From Lentilactobacillus kefiri (GTDB lineage Bacteria > Bacillota > Bacilli > Lactobacillales > Lactobacillaceae), in contig NZ_BJVK01000007.1 of the NCBI RefSeq assembly GCF_007989105.1, positions 1 through 64,000 of the forward strand: 64,000 nucleotides of DNA, given 5' to 3'. Positions 54,139 to 63,991 of the stretch are shown here, one piece after another. The notes below the pieces were generated by a model. It made no database searches, was not told where the DNA came from, and worked only from the letters and a program-made list of their open reading frames with translations. The number at the start of each line of letters is the position of its first letter. The first letter of the stretch is position 1. The position numbers and the translations under genes are program-made.

Positions 54139-54861
54139 ATGGCAAAAAAGATATTAGTTGTCGATGACGAAAAACCTATCGTCGACATTGAAAAATTTAA
54201 TTTAACCAAAGAAGGCTACGAAGTTGCTGTTGCCTATGATGGTGAAGAAGCATTAAAGCAGGTCAAAGACGTTGATCCTGATTTAATTATTTTGGATCTT
54301 ATGCTGCCAAAGGTTGATGGACTTGAAGTTGCTCGTGAAGTCCGAAAGACTAAAGACACCCCAATCATCATGGTAACTGCCAAGGATTCTGAATTGGATA
54401 AAGTTCTTGGACTGGAACTTGGTGCTGATGACTATGTTACCAAACCGTTCTCCAACCGTGAATTGGTTGCCCGGGTTAAGGCAAACTTGCGCCGTCAGGG
54501 TTCTAACACTTCAAACAACAATAGTAGTGAAGAAGAAGACAATAAAGATATTAAAATCGGTGATTTGGTCATTCATCCGGAAGCTTACTCAGTTTCCAAA
54601 CGTGGTGAAAACATTGAATTGACTCACCGTGAATTTGAATTGCTTCATTATCTGGCACAACATATCGGTCAAGTTATGACTCGTGAACATTTACTTCAGA
54701 CAGTTTGGGGCTATGACTATTTTGGTGATGTCCGAACTGTTGATGTAACTGTTCGACGGCTTCGTGAAAAAGTCGAAGACAGCCCAAGTCACCCAACTTG
54801 GCTGGTAACTCGACGCGGGGTAGGTTATTACCTGCGCAACCCAGAAAATGATCAGGCTTAA
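54139..54861 (+). CDS. walR: Response regulator WalR (YycF/VicR)
   Basis: This is the essential OmpR-family regulator of cell-wall metabolism. The 240 residues have a complete receiver (VVDDE at 7-11, phosphoacceptor Asp53 in [25 protein letters not shown]) and a winged-helix domain ending [11 protein letters not shown]. The ATG at 54139 follows AGGAGA. It heads walRKHIJ-htrA. Confidence 0.96.
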   Translation: MAKKILVVDDEKPIVDIEKFNLTKEGYEVAVAYDGEEALKQVKDVDPDLIILDLMLPKVDGLEVAREVRKTKDTPIIMVTAKDSELDKVLGLELGADDYVTKPFSNRELVARVKANLRRQGSNTSNNNSSEEEDNKDIKIGDLVIHPEAYSVSKRGENIELTHREFELLHYLAQHIGQVMTREHLLQTVWGYDYFGDVRTVDVTVRRLREKVEDSPSHPTWLVTRRGVGYYLRNPENDQA

Positions 54862-54898
54862 TATCAATGAAATCAATGCATAAGGGGTACTACTGGTT

Positions 54899-56752
54899 GT
54901 GAATAATCGAATTAAGTTTTACCAATCAATCAAATTTAAGATAGCGCTGGTTTTTGCCCTTATTCTACTGGTAACACTGGAAATCGTCGGTGCGGTATTC
55001 GTGAGGCAGTTGGAACACCAAAATTTGGCAACCTTCAAGAACCAGATTCAGCTCCAGACTTATGTGACCAACTCCTTAACAACCCAATTGTCGAATTCCA
55101 ATGAAACTCAGGCTAATGGCCGAATCAAGACAATTTTAAATGACTCCGGCAGCGGCAATACTGCCCAAATTCAAGTCATTGATAACAAGGGAACCATCCG
55201 TGGAACCAATCAAATCAATAACCAGGCCATTGTCGGCCAAAAAACCACTGATGATAACGTTAAAAATGCGATCTACAATGGCAAAAAGTTTGAAAAGACA
55301 ACTTATGATTCATCAACCGGCGCTCGTTACTATACGATGATTTCGCCGTTGATTAAGAGCTCCAATAATAATAGTACGGTCGTCGGTGTTGTATATACCC
55401 GGGCCAACCTTGATAGCGTGTACGATAGCATCAACAGCATTACGCTGATCTATCTGTTCGCCGCATCAATCGCTATTATATTGGGGTTATTAATCTCGAT
55501 TGTGATTTCTCGGGCAATTACCCGACCAATTGAAGAAATGAAGAAGCAAACCATCAGAATTGCCCGTGGGGACTATTCCGGCCAGGTTCACGTGTATGGG
55601 AACGATGAGCTGGGTCAGCTTGCCAGTGCGGTTAACAACCTGTCTGTCAGGGTTGAAGAGTCCCATGAGTCCACCGAGTCTGAACGACGGCGACTGGATT
55701 CTGTGTTGGCCAACATGACCGATGGTGTTTTAGCGACCGATCGTCGTGGAAATGTCATTATCATTAACGAAACGGCTGCCAGCTTCCTGGACCTTGATGA
55801 AAATCAAGCTATGGGAAAATCAATTTTGGATGTTTTAGATATTCGAAAAGATTACAGTCTGCGTGATTTACTTGAAAAACCGGATGAACTGATTCTTGAT
55901 TTTTCAAGTGAAGATCACAGTCTGGTACTGCACGCCCATTTCTCACTTATTCAGCGAGAATCCGGGTTTATTAGTGGCCTTGTCTGTGTGCTTCGTGATA
56001 TCACCGAGCAGCAGCGAATCGACCAGGACCGTAAGCAATTCGTTTCCAATGTTTCTCATGAATTAAGAACACCGTTGACCAGTGTCCGTTCCTACATCGA
56101 AGCTTTATCAGACGGTGCCTGGAAGGATCCCAAGCTGGCACCCAAGTTCTTGAAAGTAACGCAGGATGAAACCGATCGGATGATCCGGATGATTAATGAT
56201 CTGTTGACATTGTCACGAATGGATTCCGGTACTCAAAAGATGGAAGTGGAACTGGTTAATATCAATGAATTGTTCAATTACGTTTTGAACCGATTTGATA
56301 TGATCCTCAAAAAAGAGGACCATCCTGAAAAGACCTACACGATCAAGCGTTACTTTACCAAACGAGACTTGTGGGTTGATCTTGATACCGACCGCTTCAC
56401 GCAAGTGCTTGATAATTTAATGAACAACGCGATTAAATATTCGCCAGATGGCGGGGTCATTACCTGTCGGCTTTATGAGACCAGAAATAAAGTCATTTTA
56501 AGCGTCTCTGACCAAGGGTTGGGAATTCCACGTAAGGATATTCCCCATATCTTTGATCGGTTCTACCGAGTTGATAAGGCCCGTTCTCGTCAACAAGGCG
56601 GTAGTGGTTTAGGATTAGCGATCTCTAAAGAAACGGTTGAAGCACTGCACGGCCAAATTTGGGCTGAAAGTGTGGAAGGTAAAGGTTCAACGTTCTATAT
56701 TGCTTTGCCATACGAACCGGTAGAAGAGGAGGACTTGTGGGATGAGGTTTAG
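54899..56752 (+). CDS. walK: Sensor histidine kinase WalK (YycG/VicK)
   Basis: The 617 residues have two membrane helices (about 14-33 and 183-203) around an extracellular sensor, HAMP, PAS (about 262-370), and the kinase core with phospho-acceptor His in FVSNVSHELRTPLTS (about residue 387), N-box NNAIKYSPDGG and G-box DQGLGIPRKDIPHIFDRFYR. It starts with GTG. It phosphorylates WalR and is modulated by WalH/WalI. Confidence 0.96.
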   Translation: MNNRIKFYQSIKFKIALVFALILLVTLEIVGAVFVRQLEHQNLATFKNQIQLQTYVTNSLTTQLSNSNETQANGRIKTILNDSGSGNTAQIQVIDNKGTIRGTNQINNQAIVGQKTTDDNVKNAIYNGKKFEKTTYDSSTGARYYTMISPLIKSSNNNSTVVGVVYTRANLDSVYDSINSITLIYLFAASIAIILGLLISIVISRAITRPIEEMKKQTIRIARGDYSGQVHVYGNDELGQLASAVNNLSVRVEESHESTESERRRLDSVLANMTDGVLATDRRGNVIIINETAASFLDLDENQAMGKSILDVLDIRKDYSLRDLLEKPDELILDFSSEDHSLVLHAHFSLIQRESGFISGLVCVLRDITEQQRIDQDRKQFVSNVSHELRTPLTSVRSYIEALSDGAWKDPKLAPKFLKVTQDETDRMIRMINDLLTLSRMDSGTQKMEVELVNINELFNYVLNRFDMILKKEDHPEKTYTIKRYFTKRDLWVDLDTDRFTQVLDNLMNNAIKYSPDGGVITCRLYETRNKVILSVSDQGLGIPRKDIPHIFDRFYRVDKARSRQQGGSGLGLAISKETVEALHGQIWAESVEGKGSTFYIALPYEPVEEEDLWDEV

Positions 56753-58043
56753 TAAATACTTAATACCACTCGCACTCACCATTGCGGTGGTTGTCAGTCT
56801 GACTTTATCGGTTGTGTTATGGACCAACCCGGCCAATTACCGGAACAATAAGCAGCAAACTGCCCAAAGTCCTCAAACGCAACAGATGATCAAGCCAAAA
56901 CGGTACGTTTATACCCCCGTTCAGGCGCTTCATACCAATGCGGATGGAACTCAGCAGATCATGGTTAACAAATTAGTCAACACGGTTACTGAAGTTAAAA
57001 AGACCATGCATAACTATCAGAATCCAAAAATAAAAACCTTAAGTAAAAACTCCAAGGTCGATTATTTCCGGATTGCCAACCAGACGGATTCAATTATGCT
57101 GAACTATTCGGATACCGTTTCAATGCGGGTAGTTAACTACATTGTTAAAAATCATTTCAGAAAATTTCCAAATTATAAAATCAATCGAATTATTTTACCA
57201 ACTAATAATTCCACTAAGCTATATCTTTTGTATGATAAAAACTTTACGGTTTATGAAGTTGACGTTAAAAAGCGCAGCTTAAAACCGCTGAAGAAAGTTT
57301 TGAAGATGGATATGCGGACTCAACCGGCAAGCTTCAAACTGCTTAACAACAAACCGGCTGTTTATGTTACCACATCGGTGGAAATGCAGCCATATAAATA
57401 TCTAATCGACCGTCAGTCCGATGATTATTATGTCAGTCGACTTCTGAACACTCAGGATTCAACCAACGTTAACGTTAAGCGTCGAAGGAATATGACTATC
57501 TATGGTGATCAAAGTTCCCTCCAGCTCATGTTCAATTCCCGTAACCGGATGGGAGAATTCTCTGATTTCCGTCCCAATCATAACCGGAAAAACCTAACGT
57601 CTGCAATTCAGGATTCTTATAAGAATGTGACTAAGCTCGGTCTGCCAATGGATAACGTGCGATTCTTCAGTTACGATCCAAATACCCGTGCGATTATGTA
57701 TCGAACCTACGTCGAAGGATTCCCAGTATTTAGAACGAGTGGGTTTGGGACAGTTTCAACCAGAACCCTTAACTCCAGTGCTCAGCGGACCATCTTTTCG
57801 TTGGACAACCTTGAAGTACCTCTTCCAAGCAACAAGGGTTACGTTTCTCTGCCTTCAACTGAAACCATGTTGAAGCGCTTGAAGGACCATGGCTACAATA
57901 TGAAGGACCTGCAAAAGGTCCGCTTGGGTTACACTTGGAAGAAAGATACAACTTCGCCATTGCTGATTGATCTGAATCCGGATTGGTACATTTATTACCA
58001 CAAGCAATGGCGCAGCTACACTTCACTTATGAATCAATATTAG
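56742..58043 (+). CDS. walH: WalK regulator WalH (YycH)
   Basis: The 433-residue protein has one N-terminal membrane helix (about 6-28) and a long extracellular part. Its place between walK and walI and its length fit YycH, which contacts WalK in the membrane and tunes its activity. It overlaps walK by 11 bases. Sequence conservation in this family is low, so the call leans on position and topology. Confidence 0.88.
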   Translation: MRFSKYLIPLALTIAVVVSLTLSVVLWTNPANYRNNKQQTAQSPQTQQMIKPKRYVYTPVQALHTNADGTQQIMVNKLVNTVTEVKKTMHNYQNPKIKTLSKNSKVDYFRIANQTDSIMLNYSDTVSMRVVNYIVKNHFRKFPNYKINRIILPTNNSTKLYLLYDKNFTVYEVDVKKRSLKPLKKVLKMDMRTQPASFKLLNNKPAVYVTTSVEMQPYKYLIDRQSDDYYVSRLLNTQDSTNVNVKRRRNMTIYGDQSSLQLMFNSRNRMGEFSDFRPNHNRKNLTSAIQDSYKNVTKLGLPMDNVRFFSYDPNTRAIMYRTYVEGFPVFRTSGFGTVSTRTLNSSAQRTIFSLDNLEVPLPSNKGYVSLPSTETMLKRLKDHGYNMKDLQKVRLGYTWKKDTTSPLLIDLNPDWYIYYHKQWRSYTSLMNQY

Positions 58044-58059
58044 GAAAGGAGGGAGCCTG

Positions 58060-58890
58060 GTGAACTTTCGAAGAATTGAGATCATCTTTTTGGTGACCTT
58101 TATCGCAATTGATATTTTTCTGTTTGGGATGTTTAGAAAGAACATGGATATGCAGGCCGACAACGTTTCACAAGGTGGTTCAGATTCTGTTATCATCAAG
58201 GAAATGCGAAACGACCAAATCAAAGTTGGCAATTTATCTCGGAAAAATGAAACAGCTTTTTATATTTCCGGTGAGCAAAGCGATGTTTTGCGTAACCAGA
58301 TGGGTCAATTAGCCAACCAGACTCCCCAATTTGTGGGTCATGAGTTGGAAAGTGAACTTAAGCAGCCGATTTCTGTTAACAAGACCAATCCCCAGAAATC
58401 AATTAACAAGCTATTAACTGATTCAACGTTTGTTTTGTTCGGTGATCAGTACGTTTACAGCAAAGACCTTTCAACCAGCCGCAATATCGTATACAATCAA
58501 AAGGCACTGGGAAGTTCCATTTATTCCTCAGAAGCCCAAATTAGATTTACTTTAAATTCCAATCATCAGATTGTTAGTTACACCCAGTCTTATCTGCAGG
58601 GAATTAAGAGTCTCCGTGAAAGTTCAGAAACGATTTCGGAAACTCGGGCGCTCATTTGGCTGTATCAATATAATGAAATACCAAATAACACCACGGTTGC
58701 CTGGACCAGTCTTGGGTATACGAAACTATTGTCAATTGATGGCGATCGGGTCTTTATCCCAACTTGGATCATTGCAATCAGACCGCAAAACTCAACTCAG
58801 GTTCAGCTGAAACGGATCAATGCATTTACCGGTGGGATCATTAAAGAGACCGATGAGAATTTGAAGAACAATCCTTCGTCAATGAATTAA
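58060..58890 (+). CDS. walI: WalK regulator WalI (YycI)
   Basis: The 276-residue protein has a single membrane helix (about 8-27: FLVTFIAIDIFLFGMF) and an extracellular YycI-type domain with LIWLYQYNEIPNNTTVAWTSLGY and VFIPTWIIAI. The start is GTG at 58060 with GGAGGGAG upstream. It works with WalH and WalK at the membrane. Confidence 0.9.
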   Translation: MNFRRIEIIFLVTFIAIDIFLFGMFRKNMDMQADNVSQGGSDSVIIKEMRNDQIKVGNLSRKNETAFYISGEQSDVLRNQMGQLANQTPQFVGHELESELKQPISVNKTNPQKSINKLLTDSTFVLFGDQYVYSKDLSTSRNIVYNQKALGSSIYSSEAQIRFTLNSNHQIVSYTQSYLQGIKSLRESSETISETRALIWLYQYNEIPNNTTVAWTSLGYTKLLSIDGDRVFIPTWIIAIRPQNSTQVQLKRINAFTGGIIKETDENLKNNPSSMN

Positions 58891-58910
58891 AGTTAGGAAG
58901 AAGAACCAGT

Positions 58911-59714
58911 ATGAATAATGATGACATGAAAATCAGTATCCTTGCCAGCGGAAGCGGCGGCAACGTCAGTTACATCGAAACACCGGATCACAAGATTCTT
59001 TGCGATGCCGGGCTTTCCGGTAAGAAAATTGAAGCCTTGATGAAGTCAATTGGCCGTGATTTAAGCGATGTCGATTCCCTCTTTGTCACCCATGAACATT
59101 CCGATCATCGGCTCAGTGCCGGTGTTTTAGCCCGAAAATACGGTATTCAGGTATACGCCAATGAAGGCACTTGGAATGCGATGGCGCCACGAATCGGAAA
59201 GGTTTCCGACGATCAAAAAAATATTATGCCGCCGGATAGTGTCATGGATATGGGCGATATTGATGTTGAGAGCTTTTCGGTTTCACATGATGCCGCTGAG
59301 CCGCAATTCTATGTCTTTCACCATAACAACAAATCCTTCGTTATCCTAACTGATACCGGCTACGTTTCCGACCGAATGGAAGGCGTCATCAAGGATGCCG
59401 ATGGTTATTTGTTGGAATGTAATCACGATATTGAAATGTTGGAGAACGGTGACTATCCGTGGATGACCAAGAAGCGGATTCTGAGTGATCAGGGACATTT
59501 GTCCAACGAGGATGGTGCAAACGCAATGCTCGATGTGATTGGGCACCGAACCAAGAAAGTCTTCCTGGGACACCGAAGCCTTCATAACAACATGAAGACC
59601 CTGGCACATCTAACGGTTGCTTCCATTTTGGAGGATCACGATATGGGTGTCGGCGAAGACTTCAAGCTGTATGACACCTCTCAGGACCACGCCTCGCCTT
59701 TAATGATTATTTAA
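58911..59714 (+). CDS. walJ: Metallo-beta-lactamase fold protein WalJ (YycJ/VicX)
   Basis: The 267-residue cytoplasmic hydrolase has the metal motif VTHEHSDHRLS (HxHxDH near residue 62), TDTGYVSDRM and LGHRSLHNNMK. YycJ-type proteins act as DNA nucleases (mismatch-repair link) and belong to the wal operon. An ATG at 58926 (MKISILASGSGGN) is an alternative start with the family-typical beginning. Confidence 0.93.
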   Translation: MNNDDMKISILASGSGGNVSYIETPDHKILCDAGLSGKKIEALMKSIGRDLSDVDSLFVTHEHSDHRLSAGVLARKYGIQVYANEGTWNAMAPRIGKVSDDQKNIMPPDSVMDMGDIDVESFSVSHDAAEPQFYVFHHNNKSFVILTDTGYVSDRMEGVIKDADGYLLECNHDIEMLENGDYPWMTKKRILSDQGHLSNEDGANAMLDVIGHRTKKVFLGHRSLHNNMKTLAHLTVASILEDHDMGVGEDFKLYDTSQDHASPLMII

Positions 59715-59806
59715 AGAGTCTTTAGATAATTCTAAACTTTTAAACACACTCTCGTCATAAAAAAAGGTTATTATAAGTAATATAAAACAATAGGGAGGCA
59801 CACTAA

Positions 59807-61066
59807 TTGGCACAAAATAATGGTTTTGGAAAATTCATTGCGACTGCCGTTATCGCCGGCGCGCTCGGCGGTGGAATTACTTACGGCGGTGTTTCATATT
59901 TTAATAACAATAATAATGGAACAGGAACAGAGCTGGTCTCTGGTACGAACAAGAATGGCAACACCAAGGTCAGCAATGTGAAAGTGAACCTCAATACCCA
60001 AGCAGAAAAGGCGTTCAATGCGACTAAGAGCACTGTCGTTTCTGTGATTAATTTACAAAAACAAAGTTCAAGTGATGATACATTATCCGGAATTTTGGGT
60101 CAGATTCAAGGCGGTTCTTCAAGTAAAAAGAAGAGCAGTGGTGAACTTGAAGCTTCCAGTGAAGGATCCGGTGTGATTTACAAGAAGAGCGGCAATACTG
60201 CTTACATCGTTACTAATAACCACGTGGTTGCCGGTGCCAATGCTTTGGAGATCATCCTAAGTGACGGTTCCAAGGTTTCCGCTTCGGTTGTTGGTAAAGA
60301 TGCCGTGAGTGACTTGGCCGTTATCAAGATTAACTCTGATAAGGTTAAGAAAGTTGCGACATTTGGCGATTCGGACAACATTAAAGTTGCCGAACCAGTT
60401 CTTGCCATTGGTTCACCACTTGGTTCTCAGTACGCAACATCAGTCACTCAAGGAATTATTTCCGCTAAGAAACGGGAAGTTCCGCAAACCTCTGAAAGTG
60501 GTGCCCAAATTGGTAACGCAACGGTTATTCAGACCGATGCAGCTATTAACCCTGGTAATTCAGGTGGTCCATTGATTAACTTCGCCGGCCAGGTTGTCGG
60601 AATCAACTCAATGAAGTTGGCATCTGATCAACAAGGAACCAGCGTTGAAGGAATGGGCTTTGCTATTCCAAGTAATGAAGTGGTTATGATTATTAACCAG
60701 TTGATTAAGAACGGTCAAGTTATCCGTCCAGCATTAGGAATCGGCTACACTGATTTGTCTAATATTTCCGAACAGCAGCAACGCTCAATTTTGAAGCTGC
60801 CTAAGAGTGTCACTCAAGGGGCCGTTGTCCTTAACGTCAACTCAAATTCACCTGCTAAGCGGGCTGGATTGGCTAAATACGATGTTATTACCAAGTTGGA
60901 TGGCACGAAGATTACTCAACAGAGTCAATTACGTGATATCCTCTATAAGCACAAGATCGGTGATAAGATTTCGGTTACTTACTACCACAAAGGTGATAAG
61001 AAGACCAGCACAATTACTTTGAACGAAAAAGCAACCAGTAAAGTATTAAGTGAAGCAACTAAATAA
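59807..61066 (+). CDS. htrA: Membrane-anchored serine protease HtrA
   Basis: This is the surface quality-control protease. The 419 residues have an N-terminal membrane anchor (about 9-30), a Ser/Lys linker, the trypsin-like domain with His in NNHVVAGA (about 139), Asp in SDLAVIKI (about 169) and Ser in NPGNSGGPL (about 251), and one C-terminal PDZ domain (ALGIGYTDLS..VNSNSPAKRAGLAKYDVITKLDG). It starts with TTG at 59807, eight bases after GGGAGG, and has its own promoter-like TATAAG. It follows walJ as in most Firmicutes. Confidence 0.95.
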   Translation: MAQNNGFGKFIATAVIAGALGGGITYGGVSYFNNNNNGTGTELVSGTNKNGNTKVSNVKVNLNTQAEKAFNATKSTVVSVINLQKQSSSDDTLSGILGQIQGGSSSKKKSSGELEASSEGSGVIYKKSGNTAYIVTNNHVVAGANALEIILSDGSKVSASVVGKDAVSDLAVIKINSDKVKKVATFGDSDNIKVAEPVLAIGSPLGSQYATSVTQGIISAKKREVPQTSESGAQIGNATVIQTDAAINPGNSGGPLINFAGQVVGINSMKLASDQQGTSVEGMGFAIPSNEVVMIINQLIKNGQVIRPALGIGYTDLSNISEQQQRSILKLPKSVTQGAVVLNVNSNSPAKRAGLAKYDVITKLDGTKITQQSQLRDILYKHKIGDKISVTYYHKGDKKTSTITLNEKATSKVLSEATK

Positions 61067-61085
61067 AATAGAGATGTTTGATAAC

Positions 61086-61117
61086 CCTCGTTCGTCAGTT
61101 GATGAATGAGGGTTATT
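61086..61117 (+). terminator. Terminator of htrA
   Basis: ATAACCCTC pairs with GAGGGTTAT, followed by TTTT. Confidence 0.83.
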
Positions 61118-61249
61118 TTTATGGAAAATAGTTTGGGCGGTTTTACTTACTTAACACAAGTGTAATACTTAATATGCGTGTAATATTAATTAATGACCTT
61201 ATGAGATACAATTAAGGTGTATCAAAAATATGCAAAAGGGGAAATGCAC

Positions 61250-63423
61250 ATGAGAATTCATATTAAGCAGTCGGTAATCATCTCTCTTGCCGCTTTTGGT
61301 TTGCTTGCAGCTGTTGGGGCTACAAATGCTCAAAATGCCAGTGCCAAATCAAGAGTGAGAGTCACTTCCAACGTGAAGTTAAGGACTGATGGTTCAACGA
61401 GAAACGTTGCGTTCACGGGGAAAGCAGGCTTGTACACCAAAGCTTCTTCACTGAAGAGCGCTAAGAAGGTTGCTACAACGATTACTTTGAAAGATCTTGC
61501 ACGATCTAAAAAATCAACCAAGAACGTTCGAGCATATCGAGTTGCAAGAACCAATAAAGGTAAAGTCTATTACAAGGTTGTCACCTTTGATGGTCATTAT
61601 CGTGGCTGGATTTATGGCGGCCGAAGCAAGGCTGTCTTTGCCGGTGGTTTGAAATCTTATCAAACTTTCCAGCAAGGTTCTCTTACGAATGATATGTCCA
61701 ACAATACATTCCAGTTTGCAAATCCGGGAACTGCTAATGACAACCAGACGGTTACATACAAGCAACCAGCTTGGACGCAATATAAGATTGGTCGTCAGGT
61801 AACTGATTCAACACCTTACGCAACCGTTAATTATAAGATTGATCAAGCGGGAACCAGAACTCGCGAAGGTGACCAATGGGTTCACATTTACGCTACAAAT
61901 GGTAACTCAGGTGCCGATGGCTGGATTCTATATTCCGGCTTAAAGACCGCCTCAAATAACTCACCAATCGCTGATAACGCCATCCGAATTAACTTGGTTG
62001 ATTCAGCAACCGGTTCATCAATTACATCAGTTGATTACGCCAAGAGTGGTGCCACTAAGGGTGCGACTGTTGGTTCAAACGTCAACGGTGCTTGGAAACT
62101 GGATTCAAACGATTCAAGCGCAATTCAATCACAAATTTCAGCTGCCCTTTCACCATTAGGCTACACTGGATTTACGTTAACTCCTGGCCAAATTGCCGCA
62201 ATTGCTCAAGGGACATTTGGTTCAAGCGTGACAATTTCAGTTGTAAAGCCAACAATCAACAAGGCCGTTCGAATCGTTTTGACTGATCCAAATGGAAATG
62301 TCATCAATTCGATTGATTACACAAATGCCAATGCGGTAAATGGTAATCAGTTGGAACCTTAAACGGATCAACTTGGACATTAGCTGCTGCCGACGCAACT
62401 GCTATTCAAACCAAATTGGTCGATGCATTGAAGGGAACCGGTTATGAATTAAGTGCCAACAACACTTTGACCACTGAACAACAAGCGTTGATTGCTCAAA
62501 CAACATTCGGTAACCAAGTTTCCATTAAGACGGTTGCTGTAAATCCAATTACGGATAATGAAGTTCAGTTATCATTTGTGGATCCTGATGGTAAGGCAGT
62601 TGGTCCACTTAAATTAACTAAGGGAACTAATGATAAGACTGCTTTGGATACCATTAAGGCTGCGGTAAAGGATGATCCGACATCATCAAATTCAGCTACT
62701 GTTCAAAAAGCTTATACAGAATTATTAACTGCTGCCGGTATTAAAGGCTACACAGTTGCTGGTCTCAGCGACACACAGACAAAGGCTAATTTAAATGCTA
62801 TCAAAGGTGCTACTTATGGTAAGGATGTTAAGTTGACTGTTGCTAAGATTCCTGTGAAAGCTTTGGCTTCGAGCTTTACTTTCTTCCAGCATCTTAGTGG
62901 TTGGGTAACAAAAGATGTCCCAGTTAATTATTTTGAAAGCTCAAATGGTCAACGAAACTCAGATACAAACTTTGCTAAAGCATTGGCTGCTGATTCAAAT
63001 TTGAATGGGTATGCCGGTAATACAGTTTCAGTTACTAGCTTTAACACTGCACTTAAGGACCAACATTTGGATACCATTTACTATGCTGCAAAAAATGATG
63101 GCTTTTTGGGTGCTGCCAAAACTCATTTAGCAGCAAGTGATTTTGGTGGATCGACTGATTCTATTTTTGCTCCTGCAATGGCAGGAACAACAATTTATAT
63201 CTATAAGATTACCATCACTGCTAAGGCAAACGATAATACCGTTGCACTTGATAACGGGCAGAATATTGATACACCATTGTTTGACAAGAATGGCAATGTT
63301 ACTATCGGAACAACTCCTGTAAAAGTAGGATTGAAATACACCCAAGATGGTGATGACAAGAAAGTTACTCTTGATAGTACGAATTTCAAAGCACAATCAC
63401 TTGCTGAACTCTACAATAAATAA
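61250..63423 (+). pseudogene. Frameshifted repeat-containing surface protein
   Basis: The first part (61250-62362) has a signal peptide (RIHIKQSVIISLAAFGLLAAVGATNAQNASA), an SH3-like wall domain (LYTKASSLKSAKK..YRGWIYGG) and the first of three tandem repeats of about 90 residues. The second repeat (IRIVLTDPNGNVINSIDY) is cut by a stop at 62360. One base lower in frame it continues as VGTLNGSTWTL, matching VGSNVNGAWKL of repeat 1, through repeat 3 to 63423. A single G lost near 62350 (CAGTTGG from CAGGTTGG) explains it. Intact, it would have about 724 residues. It is either a recent pseudogene or a sequencing error. Confidence 0.75.
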
Positions 63424-63448
63424 TTGATACTTGTTTGACTAACACATT

Positions 63449-63488
63449 TAAGGACTTCCATTCTAATGATTAGGAATAGAAGTCCTTT
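63449..63488. terminator. Terminator of the surface protein
   Basis: AAGGACTTCCATTCT pairs with AGGAATAGAAGTCCTT, followed by TTT. It also lies downstream of the convergent small gene at 63507. Confidence 0.85.
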
Positions 63489-63506
63489 TTGCTGTAAAAT
63501 CTTTTA

Positions 63507-63653
63507 TCAGCTTTCCGTAGATCGTTCAACTGGAATGCACAATATAACCCCCTCCTGCGTCTGGAACACGTTATATTCCTCGTGCTGGGGATTTATATCG
63601 GCGGGGAGTGGTAACGTCACTGAGCCGTTTTTATTGATTAATTTGACTAACAT
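63507..63653 (-). CDS. Short MazE/PemI-type (AbrB-like) protein
   Basis: The 48-residue product MLVKLINKNGSVTLPLPADI..EEYNVFQTQEGVILCIPV resembles the N-terminal swapped-hairpin DNA-binding half of PemI/MazE antitoxins of lactobacilli, which usually run to 80-100 residues. GGAG lies upstream of the ATG at 63653. No toxin gene follows before the terminator, so it is either a truncated antitoxin remnant or a free regulator. Upstream (63689-63815) CGAAC/GTTCG pentamers recur five times. Confidence 0.55.
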   Translation of the reverse strand: MLVKLINKNGSVTLPLPADINPQHEEYNVFQTQEGVILCIPVERSTES

Positions 63654-63867
63654 TTGCTTCATCTCCAATCTTTTGGGACAGATTTGTTCGGATTATGCGA
63701 TTAATATCTGCGAAAACCTGTTCGATTTCTCCGCAAACATTGGATTTTCGAACAAATTACGAACGGCTTTATGAAATAGCTTGAACTTGTACCGTACACG
63801 TTATATAAATACGAACAACCAGCCGAGTTTCATTCAAAAGATTCATAGGATGTAAAAATTCGATAAA

Positions 63868-63991
63868 CTATCCACATTTTGTCTGTGGATAACTCTGTGG
63901 ACAATCCACAGGGTTCTGTCATCCATTGGTAGAATAACGTTGAATAGTTATCCCCCGAATGGGCAAAGTTATCCACAGAAATTGTGGATAA
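63868..63991. other. DnaA-box cluster distant from oriC
   Basis: Exact TTATCCACA or its reverse lies at 63884-63892, 63969-63977 and 63983-63991. Variants are at 63868 (CTATCCACA), 63896 (reverse of TTGTCCACA) and 63948 (TTATCCCCC). The last two exact boxes form a long inverted repeat, AAAGTTATCCACA and TGTGGATAACTTT. The window ends here, so the cluster may extend. Confidence 0.75.

Noticed and set aside
63466-63774. A 102-residue plus-strand frame after the surface protein.
   Set aside because: It begins inside the terminator, has no RBS, is Cys/Ser-rich in an atypical way, and overlaps the better-supported minus-strand 48-residue gene.
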